Assembly (NCBI GenBank): GCA_022559985.1
Contig: JAFJTR010000117.1
Location: 1 to 64,000 of the forward strand
Source: Parastagonospora avenae f. sp. tritici 18332-5
Lineage: Eukaryota; Ascomycota; Dothideomycetes; Pleosporales; Phaeosphaeriaceae
Direction of reading: 5' to 3'
DNA length: 64,000 bases
The notes under the pieces are model-generated. The model saw only the letters and a program-made list of their open reading frames with translations, searched no databases and was not told the origin of the DNA. Numbering within the stretch: the first letter of the stretch is position 1; every line of letters begins with the position of its first letter. Position numbers and translations under genes: made by a program. This document shows positions 54,645-64,000 of the stretch, one piece after another.

Positions 54645-57096
54645 GACCAAAGTCCCTCTTCTTTCTCTGGCTGCTTCTGACTACTTCAAAGCTTACACGC
54701 AGTAGCTATTTTCGTTCATGAAGGATGAGGCAATGAGCCCACCCCTAGTCATCGAGCTCCAGAGACATCAATAGCGGATACATTGGGGGGAGACCCGAAG
54801 CCGTCCTGCAGCACGGAGGTAGACCTACAGATCGCATAGCTTACTTACCGCTCTCAACTGGGCGACAAGGGTTTTCGCACTCAAGTTTGGCCCTGGGCCA
54901 ACTTTGGCTTCACTTTCGATGAAGGCGTACCAGCGAACCGTGACAAGTAGCTCACCCCAGTTCTCGTTGTATGTGCAAAGACACACTTTACTAACATGAA
55001 AAGGGCGGATAGCTGTGCAGCAAACAACGGATGTAGCTCTCCCCTGCGCGAGGAATTTCGTGCATGCTGTTGATCGGCATCAGCGTTTGATCAACCCCCC
55101 GCAGCACGCCTCTCAAAGCCCATGGCCGATTGACTCCAACCAACCTAATCCGCCAGTTTCTAAGTCCATTTGCGTCCAACAGCACCAATGCCATTTCCGT
55201 CACTTGAACTTGGTGCATCAGTGGCGCGCCCACAGGCCACTCCCACTCCGGCAATCTCTGCTGGTTCTACGAGATCTGTTCCTAAATCTGAACTGCAAAC
55301 TGTGCGACATGCTCAAGTCATAGCTGCGACCGACCCATAAGATGCGCGACGGCGTCGGGATCAATATGCCCAAGCCCTGTCATGTTTGGCGCTCATGTCG
55401 CACTCAAGACCTAGTTCCAACCAATCGGATCCTTTCCCCGCGCAGAACGCCATGGCACAACCACTACCTGAGAACAGACTGAAGATTTCAGCGACCGGAG
55501 ATGGAATGATAATCAGAAGTACATTTGTCACGTTGGATGCTGGAGCCAGTCCACCCACAAACACCACCGGTTCTTTGACGGCCAATGATCACTTTGCCTG
55601 ATCTCCTACACCCTCCCATGACCTCACCGCGTCTTCTAACCCAGTAGATCGTCAGTGATCCATACAAGCTGAGCGCAAACGCGTTGACTCTAAGCAACCT
55701 CAGTCAGAGGGTTCCAAGCGTTATCAGGATGGAACTCCGATGTAAAACTGCTAGCCATATTCAGGATCTACCCATCGCTCTTCCAATCTCCAATTATCTC
55801 TCGTCGTTGTGATAGCTACTGCAGCGGGGTTACGGTCGTGAACTGTTTGATGTAGAGTATGCGTGATTCATGGTAGGGCGGATCGAAGGTCTGGGAATGA
55901 GTGAATACTTCATAGCCAGTCTGCCTTTTCGGGAGACGTTGTATCACATCAAAGCTTTGCCACGCGCAATCATTACTTGATTGTAATCAACCTCGTGTGA
56001 TGTAACGCAATCACAATTTAGTTGCCTCAGTGGGTCAGTCGAATTACTCTGTTTCTTGGAGACTTTCGCCGCCTTCGCGTCAGAAGTCACAGAGCTCATG
56101 AGACAGACACGCCGCCCTATCTGAAGTTCGGGTAATGACACGGAGCCTCAGTCACAGCTGGACCTGTCATTCAGGGATGCTGATTCCCGTTTCAATATGA
56201 AGTCTACGCTGTTTCAGAGTATTGAGGGGTGCTGAGGATACTCCTTCGCACGCGGCTGTCCTCTAGAGGTTCTTACGATTGCTTTTCTGACAGATGTGGA
56301 CTAGCGCGGCGCCATAAAATATGAGTAACCTCCTCTCCTCCCGCTCCGCTCCCAGCTCCCACATCCCACCATCATGCTTTTACCGAAGAATACACATATC
56401 CGACCGCCTCCACCATGTTGAATGTGAGTTCATATTGAAGAAGACATTGCGTGTACCTCACTGACACGCATGTAGCAAATCACAAGACATATCCGATCAG
56501 AGGCCAGTCCTCAACGACTGGGCGAATGAAACTTCCAATACCGCGACCCCAAAGCCATCAAGCCAGACGCTAGTGTCAAGAAGTGCACTCGAGGCAATTT
56601 TCAACGTTAGTCGGCTCACCTCAGGCACTCCCCCAACTCTGCTAACGTGCACAGACTTGCCGACCTTTTTAGCCCTGCTGCTCGCATGTCAGCGCATTTT
56701 GCGCCGGGTGTGAGATTCAATTTTTCGCCGTGACCCATCACCATCGCTGATTGATACCACAGGGACTTTGTATAGAGACTTCAGCCGCCCGTCGCGCAGG
56801 GTTTGGAACTCCTAATTGTAGCCGAAAGACACCAGATCCCTGCGCGACATGTGGCAGCGCTGCCATCATCTTCCACAAGCATGATGTTGGTAGCGCTGCC
56901 ATCATATTCAACGAGCATGATTCTCTGGACTGGGCGTGCTTGGAAGGCACATGGGATGTGTCATTGGAAACGTACGTACATCATGCGCGGTGGAGCTTGG
57001 GTAAACTTGCGATCATTGCGGATATTGCCTTGGAGGTATACGCGGTCCTTTCAGAGATCTCATACACTGGAGTTCATGTGCGGAGTCTCTTCCCGT
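54645..57096. other. Gene-poor stretch, one weak candidate
   Basis: A small ATG-GTGAGT exon at 56414 (MLN) followed by CATGTAG acceptor looks gene-like but leads to only ~20 codons in phase. A 66-codon hydrophilic frame at 55394-55601 is also possible. Neither is called. Confidence 0.35.
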
Positions 57097-57528
57097 CTAC
57101 TCATGATACTCGAAAATCGACGTCCAGTCTCCCTCCCAGATCTGCTCGCTTTGCTCTCCTTCCTCATCCCCGATCACCTCATTTTCATCGTCGTCTATGT
57201 CGACTTCGCACTCTGTTTCACTAGAGGATTCGACTGCCGGACGCAGGAGACTACGATACCGATGGCCTCGTGCCCAACGAACTGTTCTCTGCCAAACCCT
57301 TTCTCGGCCCTCAAGCCTAACGAGACTTTCTCGCGGAAGAAAGTTGGTGATTTCACGAACAAGTCACCCCAAAGGTTATGTAATTACATGCTTGATCTCC
57401 GCCTTCTTAGCAGCTGCCTCCCCCTTCTTTTTCTGCTTGGCCTCTGCGCCCAGAACAGTCTCAAAATTTGCCTTGTGGGAAGACTTGAATGGGTTGCCCA
57501 GCTTAAAGCGCCGAAGTACAGCGTCATT
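57097..57528 (-). CDS. Hypothetical protein, two 3' exons, 5' end unknown
   Basis: Exon 57388-57528 follows an ATCAG acceptor and reads NDAVLRRFKLGNPFKSSHKA, then a Lys/Ala-rich helix (EAKQKKKGEAAAKKAEIK). After a 99-nt intron (GTAATT donor, GGCAG acceptor) exon 57097-57288 continues in phase with RTVRWARGHRYRSLLRP and a strongly acidic end (EVDIDDDENEVIGDEEGE, then IWEGDWTSIFEYHE). Charge pattern and frame coherence make it real coding sequence, 110 codons. The start exon was not found. No family recognised. The longer plus-strand frame over this region is a shadow. Confidence 0.6.
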
Positions 57529-58014
57529 CTGATGTTGCTGCTATTGCTGCGAGGTGACTGTGGTGGGATTTGGTAGAGGCGGTTTGATGTGAGTTTGCCG
57601 AAGAGTAAAAGACAGCCGACGCCGAAGCGTCTTCAACCAATATCACAAGAGCCACGCTAGACTCTCACCTTGTCTTCTGCTCTAAAAGTGTGACTGGATC
57701 AGCATGCTGGCGACTTAGCTGCAACTCCTACCGTTTGCTCGAATTCACTGCGGAATACAAGACTACTTCCTTCCGCGCGGTCCATTTCTTAACCGGCAGC
57801 ACGTCATACTCCAAAAGCGAGTGAGAGACTGTTTGTTCGTACCGCGGGATCTTATCAGTCAGGGTCACGCGGCTTACAGCTTAGCTCCCGCAAGATATAT
57901 GAAAGACTTTTCGACGAGCTTCTCGGACTTTCCTTGAGTACCAACCCACAAATCCTCGACTGGAGTTGCCCTATCCTCTTTCCTGTTTCTCCGACGCCCC
58001 CGCATCGCCTCGCG
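57529..58014. other. Between divergent genes
   Basis: Should hold the 5' exon(s) of the minus-strand gene, but no ATG exon in phase was found. AGATATATGAAAG at 57892 may be a TATA element for the next gene. Confidence 0.4.
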
Positions 58015-59133
58015 ATGTCCCCCTCTTCCTCTCCTCAGACCTCTGCCTCGGGCAAGTCTTCACCATCGCCTGAGCCAGAGCCAACTCCTCGTCAAGAGCC
58101 GCGCGTATACCACCGCGGCCCCCCCTCCGGCTTTGGAGATCGCCTTGCGTCTGCGCGAGGCCTACCTCCAAGTGCAGCCCCGCCTCCCCCTCCCCCTCGC
58201 ACCACCATGCCTGCTGTCGGTGCCGGCTTCTCTGTCCTCCCCCCTGGCTTCTCTCAGCCTGGCGGCGACATGGCGTCCAAGTACGCCCCAAGGATCGGCC
58301 TCGTCAAGGGGTCGTACATCAGCCCCTTCGACAGTGGCGGCAAGACACCAGGCAACCAGCGCCTGCAAGCCAGCTCCACCGCCATTGCGGAGTTTGAGGC
58401 CATGTATGGCCCAGGATCACGTGCTGCCGACGAAGACGCGCAGTCTGAGGGAAGTGTCAACTCCAATGGCACTGTCTTCCACAAGCCTGCTGCCGGCCCC
58501 ACCATCTCCTTCGGCCAGATGTCTCCCGTGGCCGTTCGCGACAACGACAAGGATCGCGCTGCTTCCGTCGCTGCCAAGAAGGTTCCCGCGAGACCATCAG
58601 AGGGCGCGATTCCTCGCCAGCTCTTCCTCGGACCGCTCCAACTGGTTCGCAAAGCCTGTGCCGACAACATCACCTCGAACGAGGGTCTCAAGCTGCTCGG
58701 CGAGTGGCTGCAGGAGAAGATGCCGCAGGCCTTCGAGACCGTCGTGGACTCCGACGAGGTCATCCCAGAGGTCATCATTAGCGTCTCAATCCCGATGACG
58801 CAAGAAAACTGGCAAAACTACAACGAGGTCCTGCCCCACTTCAAGGACGCCCTCGACATGCACAACGCTCTCACTTGCGGCAGTGACGAGTTCGACCAGG
58901 TGACCAAGACGCACGTTGAGATCGCAGGCATCGGCACATATCAGCACAAAGAGCCTCAGCTCACGCAGTCTCTGCTGGTGATCCCCAACCTCAATCTGGA
59001 AGAGGTGCTTGCCGGCATGGTGAAGCGCGAGCAGCTTGGTCGCCCTTGGGATTGGGGTCGCTCTACCTATCGCCCAGAGCTTCTCCCCGAAGAGCTTGGA
59101 GGAGAGCTGAAGGGATATCCTGAGGAGGGCTAG
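58015..59133 (+). CDS. Conserved-looking hypothetical protein, 372 aa
   Basis: The start is set at the ATG at 58015; the frame is open 27 codons earlier but without ATG. The N-terminal ~200 residues are Pro/Ser-rich (PSPEPEPTPRQEP, APPPPPPRT) and probably disordered. The C-terminal half is ordered and starts near IPRQLFLGPLQLVRKACADN, with EGLKLLGEWLQEKMPQAF, PHFKDALDMHNALTCGSDEF and NLNLEEVLAGMVKREQL. GC-rich codon use indicates a well-expressed gene. No known domain, membrane segment or signal peptide recognised. Confidence 0.85.
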   Translation: MSPSSSPQTSASGKSSPSPEPEPTPRQEPRVYHRGPPSGFGDRLASARGLPPSAAPPPPPPRTTMPAVGAGFSVLPPGFSQPGGDMASKYAPRIGLVKGSYISPFDSGGKTPGNQRLQASSTAIAEFEAMYGPGSRAADEDAQSEGSVNSNGTVFHKPAAGPTISFGQMSPVAVRDNDKDRAASVAAKKVPARPSEGAIPRQLFLGPLQLVRKACADNITSNEGLKLLGEWLQEKMPQAFETVVDSDEVIPEVIISVSIPMTQENWQNYNEVLPHFKDALDMHNALTCGSDEFDQVTKTHVEIAGIGTYQHKEPQLTQSLLVIPNLNLEEVLAGMVKREQLGRPWDWGRSTYRPELLPEELGGELKGYPEEG

Positions 59134-59557
59134 GGTCGTCTCAAGAGCTTCAGTGTGGTGGAATAGACTATCTTGGTCGTAGCGCGGAGCTTTTCGGCGC
59201 ATCTAGGCAGATCTAGGGTTGCCAAACGGCTCCTCGTAGATACCAAATGGACACATGATACACGAGGATGACATCTTGTAATGCAGTGACTTGAATCTTA
59301 ATAACTGATCATTCTGTGACTAAACTGGGAAGGTTGCGCATATATAGAATCGTCCTATGACCTTAAATTTAAAGCATGCAATGTGTATGGAATGCTATAG
59401 CCCCACCTTATTCTGCTCTTGCTTCAACTTGGAAAGTTCTGTGTGCCTAGTTCCTAGACTTTGATCGATGGCGACTAATACTTCTACATTAGCTAAGAGT
59501 TCTACCCCGACTGTATGTATACCAGGCATCTCAGCTATCTTTCATCAAAAGACTCTA
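59134..59557. other. 3' flank, nothing supported
   Basis: AT-rich 3' region of the preceding gene up to the tRNA-like sequence. Confidence 0.5.
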
Positions 59558-59628
59558 GAGTTGGTAGTGTAGTGGTAACACGCTTCAGCTTTGCTGAAGT
59601 AAGCCGAGTTCGAATCTTGGGCAGCTCA
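59558..59628 (+). tRNA. tRNA-like sequence, anticodon loop GCTTTGC
   Basis: 71 nt fold as a cloverleaf: acceptor GAGTTGG with GCAGCTC (six of seven paired), D arm GTGT/ACAC, anticodon arm CTTCA/TGAAG, and T arm CCGAG/CTTGG with the standard TTCGAAT loop. TAGTGTAGTGG fits the pol III A box, AGTTCGAATC the B box. By position the anticodon would be TTT (Lys), but base 33 is C instead of the near-universal T. So it is a tRNA pseudogene or a tRNA-derived RNA rather than a safe tRNA gene. Confidence 0.55.
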
Positions 59629-59630
59629 TC

Positions 59631-59695
59631 CTAGCTGCTTGGTACTGAGGCCGACGGTCTCGAGAATCAAGCAGCTAGTGCTTTTTGCTTTTTCT
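59631..59695 (+). terminator. Perfect 11-bp hairpin and T-runs after the tRNA-like sequence
   Basis: CTAGCTGCTTG (59631-59641) pairs exactly with CAAGCAGCTAG (59668-59678) over a 26-nt loop; CTTTTTGCTTTTTC follows. T-runs end pol III transcripts, so head, hairpin and T-run could form one RNA of about 130 nt. Confidence 0.5.
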
Positions 59696-60039
59696 GCAAC
59701 CTTAAGCCGAAGTGTGGTCTGAAGGAAAGCTCGAGACAGATACTGTCGTTGCAAACGGCAGCCTTATCTCGCAGTCACCTTCGTTTCCTGAGCAACAATA
59801 CCTCACCTTACCTGCGCACTGCGACATGACCACCGGCATGACTGAGCACAGATCACGTACTTCCGGAGCAAGAGAGCCGGCCGCCGTAGCGTGCTGCCTC
59901 TCCGAATATATAAACTGCCCCTCGCCCGCTTCGGTCTCCCTTTTTTCTCTATCCCACTCGAACCTCTCCCCACCGGAACCACCTCCCCGCCGGCCTCAGT
60001 GCCATGCAGCTAGGAACAAGTATCCTCCGAAAGAGTCAG

Positions 60040-60141
60040 CCACCACAAGACCATCCGGACGTGCTATCTGGTGGTCTTGTGGTGGTTGGCTCTTAGGAGA
60101 TGGTCGGGTAGGTCGGTGTACGGCAATCTACACCGACCTAC
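60040..60141. repeat. Two tandem perfect hairpins
   Basis: First: CCACCACAAGACCA (60040-60053) pairs with 60072-60085, loop 18 nt. Second: GTAGGTCGGTGTA (60108-60120) pairs with 60129-60141, loop 8 nt. Both arms are mismatch-free. They could be a structured RNA or small palindromic elements. Confidence 0.75.
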
Positions 60142-60499
60142 TCATGGCCATATACTGCAGCGAGATTTGCCGGACCAGGAATCTGTTCCAACGTAACACT
60201 CACTGCGAGAGTCTACTACAAAGCCTTGTGGAGCGCCATGGAGAGATGCTGAGGGAGATGTTCTATGTTCACGCCATTCAGCGCCCGATGTAAGTTCCCA
60301 CTGCAGCGTTATCTCTTCTTCTTCCATGAATGACTTGCCGACAGCTGGCCTCGGCACCACGAAGCCTTCCGGACTGGGTTACACGCGACTATCAAGCTCT
60401 ACTCGACGAGCCCGCATCTCTGCCGCTCATCACTGGCATGTATTCTCACTCCTTTCTCATAGTCTCTTACTAATACACTGCAGCTTGGACTTATTGCTG

Positions 60500-60560
60500 G
60501 GTGTGGAACTGGAAAATTGTATGTTGGCTGTGTCGATTGGTGTGGGACTGGAAAATTGTA
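60500..60560 (+). repeat. 22-bp direct repeat pair
   Basis: GGTGTGG[A/G]ACTGGAAAATTG occurs at 60500 and 60539 (22 bp each, one mismatch, 39 bp apart). Confidence 0.75.
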
Positions 60561-63500
60561 CTGCGCTGTCGTCTTCTCTTCGCGACACAACATCAATGCA
60601 TCATCGCTTTACCTCACAAACTCTTCGTGCCTCTTCTCGTGTCATGTTATACTCAATCTGCCTGTCTTGTAATAAGAGACTGTACCGCTGTTGTAATAGT
60701 CTAAGGCTTGTTCATGCTCCACGGTCTTCATCGAATGCGTAGTGACTTGCCCACACACTGGCCTACGTGGCTGCATGTTGAAGTTTTCCAAGAGGAACGA
60801 TACACGATGAGTGCTGTGGTGACTGCTGGTACGGTCTCTCTCCTCTTCCTCAAAAATTGATGGGAGTGTGCCCGGTGAAATTGAGAGCGAATTGCCCATA
60901 ACAACCTACCTGCAAGATCCAATACCCAGCTTCCACACGAAACCAAGACATGAGCTGGTCGTATTTGCATGGAAAACTGGTCGTGAGGATACAAAAGCTA
61001 TGGAAAAGGTGCTGTGCTGCTAGAGCAACGGTTAAGTGATTCTTTGGAAGCCTCTCAGCACGACCCTGTGACACAGAACACTTCTTTACTAGAATGCTCC
61101 CGAATCATCGTCACCAGGAAATCATCACTGATGGCGTATTCAGAGTTGTTCATTCTATTAATGCTGCTGAGGTAGCTCGCCTCAACCCTGTGAGTAAGGT
61201 GGGATACTCTACTGGCGGCCGCCTTCATCCTCCAGAAACGAAAATTGTCAACGCTAGCAATGAAGCGGCTGAAGATTCATCGATCATGCTCATATGCGTC
61301 AGCGCTATTGTAGAATCACAGTGTCGCAATGGCCATATGATGAGCTAAGCAGTTAGGCTAGTTCCGCTTGCGCGGCACGGCTCTTGGTAGCCTGCAAAGA
61401 CAGCGATGACTGTAGACATGTGACTGAATGTTGGCATGGCCATTCGCTCATAGACAAGCTTGCCTAAGCTTGTTCAATGTTATCACACTTATTCTTTGAT
61501 GTTCGTAGAGGTCCGCACATTGCGACTATCAACATCAAACCCCGCCAACTCCGATCTTGAACTCGAACCTTTTCCTCAACACCGACGACCGCCCACCACC
61601 CTGAAATTCGTAAACGTCCCCCCGAGCCAAGATCTCGATCATACGATACACAAGTGAAGTGGGAAAGGTCAGCAATTCGCTGGATCAGAATACACACACA
61701 TAACTTGGACATGGAGTAACCAGGGAAAGGCTCATCTTCGGGCTTGGAGCGGCTGATGAAAAAACTTTGGAGGATACAATGGACACACAGAGAAGCGGGA
61801 ATGAGGTCAGCGTCGCAAGACACTGGATCAGATTGCTGAAAGAGGTGGAGGAATTGGCCGCCGCAAACCTCGCCCTCCTTCGTATCGTCGAGCGGATCTC
61901 CGCAACGCTGCCATCGGGCCCCCTCCTCTTTGATCACACCGAGTGACTCGCAATATTGATGAAAGGGCATTTACAATGAGCGGCTTTACTGTGCGGCACC
62001 AGCGTCGGCTCTGCTCCCTGTGGGGCGCAGATGTCAACTCCAGCTGAGTCTCTTACTTCTTGCATGACCACTGACCCTGGCGGCGCGCTCGGGACAGCTG
62101 GCGGAGCAGCAGTGCGCCGCGAAGTTCATGAGTACTTAGCAGCAGTCTCAAGACCTTTGCTTTGAGTCTGCCAATGAACTCAACGCGCCGTTGTCGTGGA
62201 CAACACAACAGATACTCTCACCGCATTTGGCGGAACACTGGTTGCTTGCTTTCACAGAACGCCGAATCAAGCGTTGCGCAACTCAGCAGTATTACCTTTC
62301 CCTACTCAGGATGTACTGCGATAGCGGGAATGAAAGTCGGTACTTACCCCAGACCTTGAGACCACGGAAGAAGTCAAGGTCAGCCCAACGATACACTAAA
62401 ACAGGATTGTCAGCAATCTTTGTTGATAACGCTGTATCAGAACAGCTGTGCCGCGCCGACTTTGCGCACTAGACTCGAGTTCAGCCTCGAGTCTCAACTT
62501 CATGGAATCAGCCCCGCAGTCTCAGGAAGGTGAGACGAGTCAGCAGTGAACATCCTCGAATGATCCCAAGGTATGCCACACGCCACACTGACTGTGAAAT
62601 CATGGTTTAAAGGGCGAAGAGGGATAACGCGCGAACTGAACAACATCCCGTCACTCCAACCGACCGGAGAACCTTTTGCGCGGTATTCGATCGACTTGCG
62701 AACTCGGTCTCCGGACCCGTCAACCACCCCTTCTCTAAGAAGGAGACACGGATGGTGGGACTGGGAGATGCTAGGTGTCGCCGCTTGCGGGATACGCGTA
62801 TGGCCAAACCTATCCCTCTCGGGCTCGGAAGATGCGACACGGCGACAGAGGATAACGGAGGCTCATCTCAACTGCACGCACTTCGCGCTGCTTGATTTGC
62901 GCAACGAAACCCCCGCTCAGCCTTGAGGCTTGAGACTCATGGACGACAACTCAGAGCCAGAATGCCTAACCGACACTGCCACAAAGGAACAGCGGCAAGG
63001 GCGACCAGGAGACCACGAGTCATGGCTGTGGAGGCAGAAGAAATACGCGTCAATAAAGGACAGTCTTTTCGGGTCTTTGTAAGATACAATTTCGCTTGCG
63101 CAGTGAGAAGTACGTTCACATACTTTGCCGGTTGGCGCATGAGCGACACTGACACGCCCAAAGGTTTCACGGCCTCTAGCGAAACTCTCAAAACGTAAGC
63201 CCTGACGACAGGCCCCAACGGATCGAACATACAAACATCGACCTCGGATACGGTCGTGATGTCAAGGAGCAGGACGCCATGGCAATGTCCACCAACATGG
63301 CGTGTGTCATGAGCTCAGATTGAGCCTGCGCCCCGACCCCACGTCTCTTAATTACCAAGCCTGACACCAGGACAAGAGATTGAGAAGAGCTTGGTGACCT
63401 TATGGGAGGAAGTCACAGTGACAAACCGCCAAATCACAACTCTGAGATACGTCTTGTTCAGTCTCTTCGTCGACCGGATGGAGCTAGGCCGCTGCTGGGC

Positions 63501-64000
63501 CTGCGCAAGGTTTGGACCCATCGCAACCTCGGAAATATTGCCTTGATCTGAAGAGCTGTGGCGCTTCCGAAGAGCAATACCCAAATTCGAAACTTCCATG
63601 TCTCTACTCCGAGCGAAGTTGTCTGCATGGCACAACTATGGGCGACGAAGGATATCTGCAGCAGACATACCACAAAAACCGCAGGACTTTGAATCCCATT
63701 GCGACGAGGCTATTTCTGAGCGGTTGGACATGTGGAGTGTAGCTTGGCCGTACCAGAGTCGCTGATGATGGGAATTGAAGGATGGCTCACTTCCGACTTT
63801 GCCAAAACATCTCTTTCCTCTGCGCTGAGCACTCGGTACGGAGCTTGCCGGTGATATACATCGACGTGTACATCGAACATGACCGCTGAGGACGTCTCTT
63901 CGCTTTGGATCCCAAGACAGGGCTCATGACTCCTTCAGCACATTCGCCGTCCCACATTGGGAATACCCGAACAGCGAAACCAACTCCATCAAGCTTGGCC
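60561..64000. other. Gene-free end of the window
   Basis: About 3.4 kb of short frames on both strands with no domain, splice or codon-use support. A gene running past the right edge cannot be excluded. Confidence 0.45.

Noticed and set aside
56803..57576. Plus-strand open frame of 257 codons, rich in Leu and Ser
   Set aside because: Composition is incoherent and the opposite strand gives two in-phase exons with gene-like charge pattern and splice sites.

Overview
The window is nuclear DNA of a filamentous ascomycete, most probably a Dothideomycete. The evidence is protein-coding genes broken by 45-60 nt introns with GTRNGT donors, CTAAC or CTGAC branch points and AG acceptors, plus a typical gene set: Zn2Cys6 regulator, GH7 cellulase, GMC oxidoreductase, WSC-domain protein, and a flavin monooxygenase fused to DUF6314. 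Two DNA transposons carry C-to-T and G-to-A changes like those left by repeat-induced point mutation (RIP). The class assignment is an inference from style, not from a phylogenetic marker. Gene models were made by eye from frame continuity and splice sites; phases were checked by arithmetic where exon joins are given.

Layout. 0-10 kb: a poly-G contig edge, an LRR protein, a 21-bp-periodic TGCTAAY array in front of a two-WSC-domain protein, two unknown ORFs, and an F-box-like gene broken by one in-frame TAA. 10-15 kb: a full-length ABCA-type transporter. 15-21 kb: small or unknown genes, including a spliced cysteine-rich secreted protein (effector-like). 21-25.5 kb: FMO-DUF6314, a LYR-motif mitochondrial protein with a 24-nt microexon, and a NatD-like acetyltransferase divergent from it. 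26.5-31 kb: a secreted GMC oxidoreductase flanked on both sides by genes for proteins made of CxxC arrays. 31.7-40 kb: a chromodomain protein, a small putative mitochondrial protein, a ferric reductase, and a Zn2Cys6 transcription factor.

40-50 kb holds the accessory part: a complete but inactivated Fot1/pogo-type element (50-bp inverted repeats, TA duplication) 145 bp upstream of the Zn2Cys6 gene, then a GH7 cellulase, then a nearly intact hAT element with a perfect 8-bp duplication whose transposase is lost by what look like two neighbouring RIP changes. 50-64 kb is gene-poor: relics of coding sequence (coiled coil, RRM-like), a few short spliced candidates, one conserved-looking hypothetical gene, a tRNA-like sequence followed by a hairpin, and two tandem perfect hairpins.

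Working together: GH7, the GMC oxidoreductase, WSC and cysteine-rich secreted proteins suit a plant-associated or saprotrophic life on plant walls. LYR protein and ferric reductase relate to mitochondrial and iron biology. No biosynthetic cluster is visible. The least explained signal is the pair of CxxC-array proteins at 26.7-27.0 and 30.2-30.9 kb.
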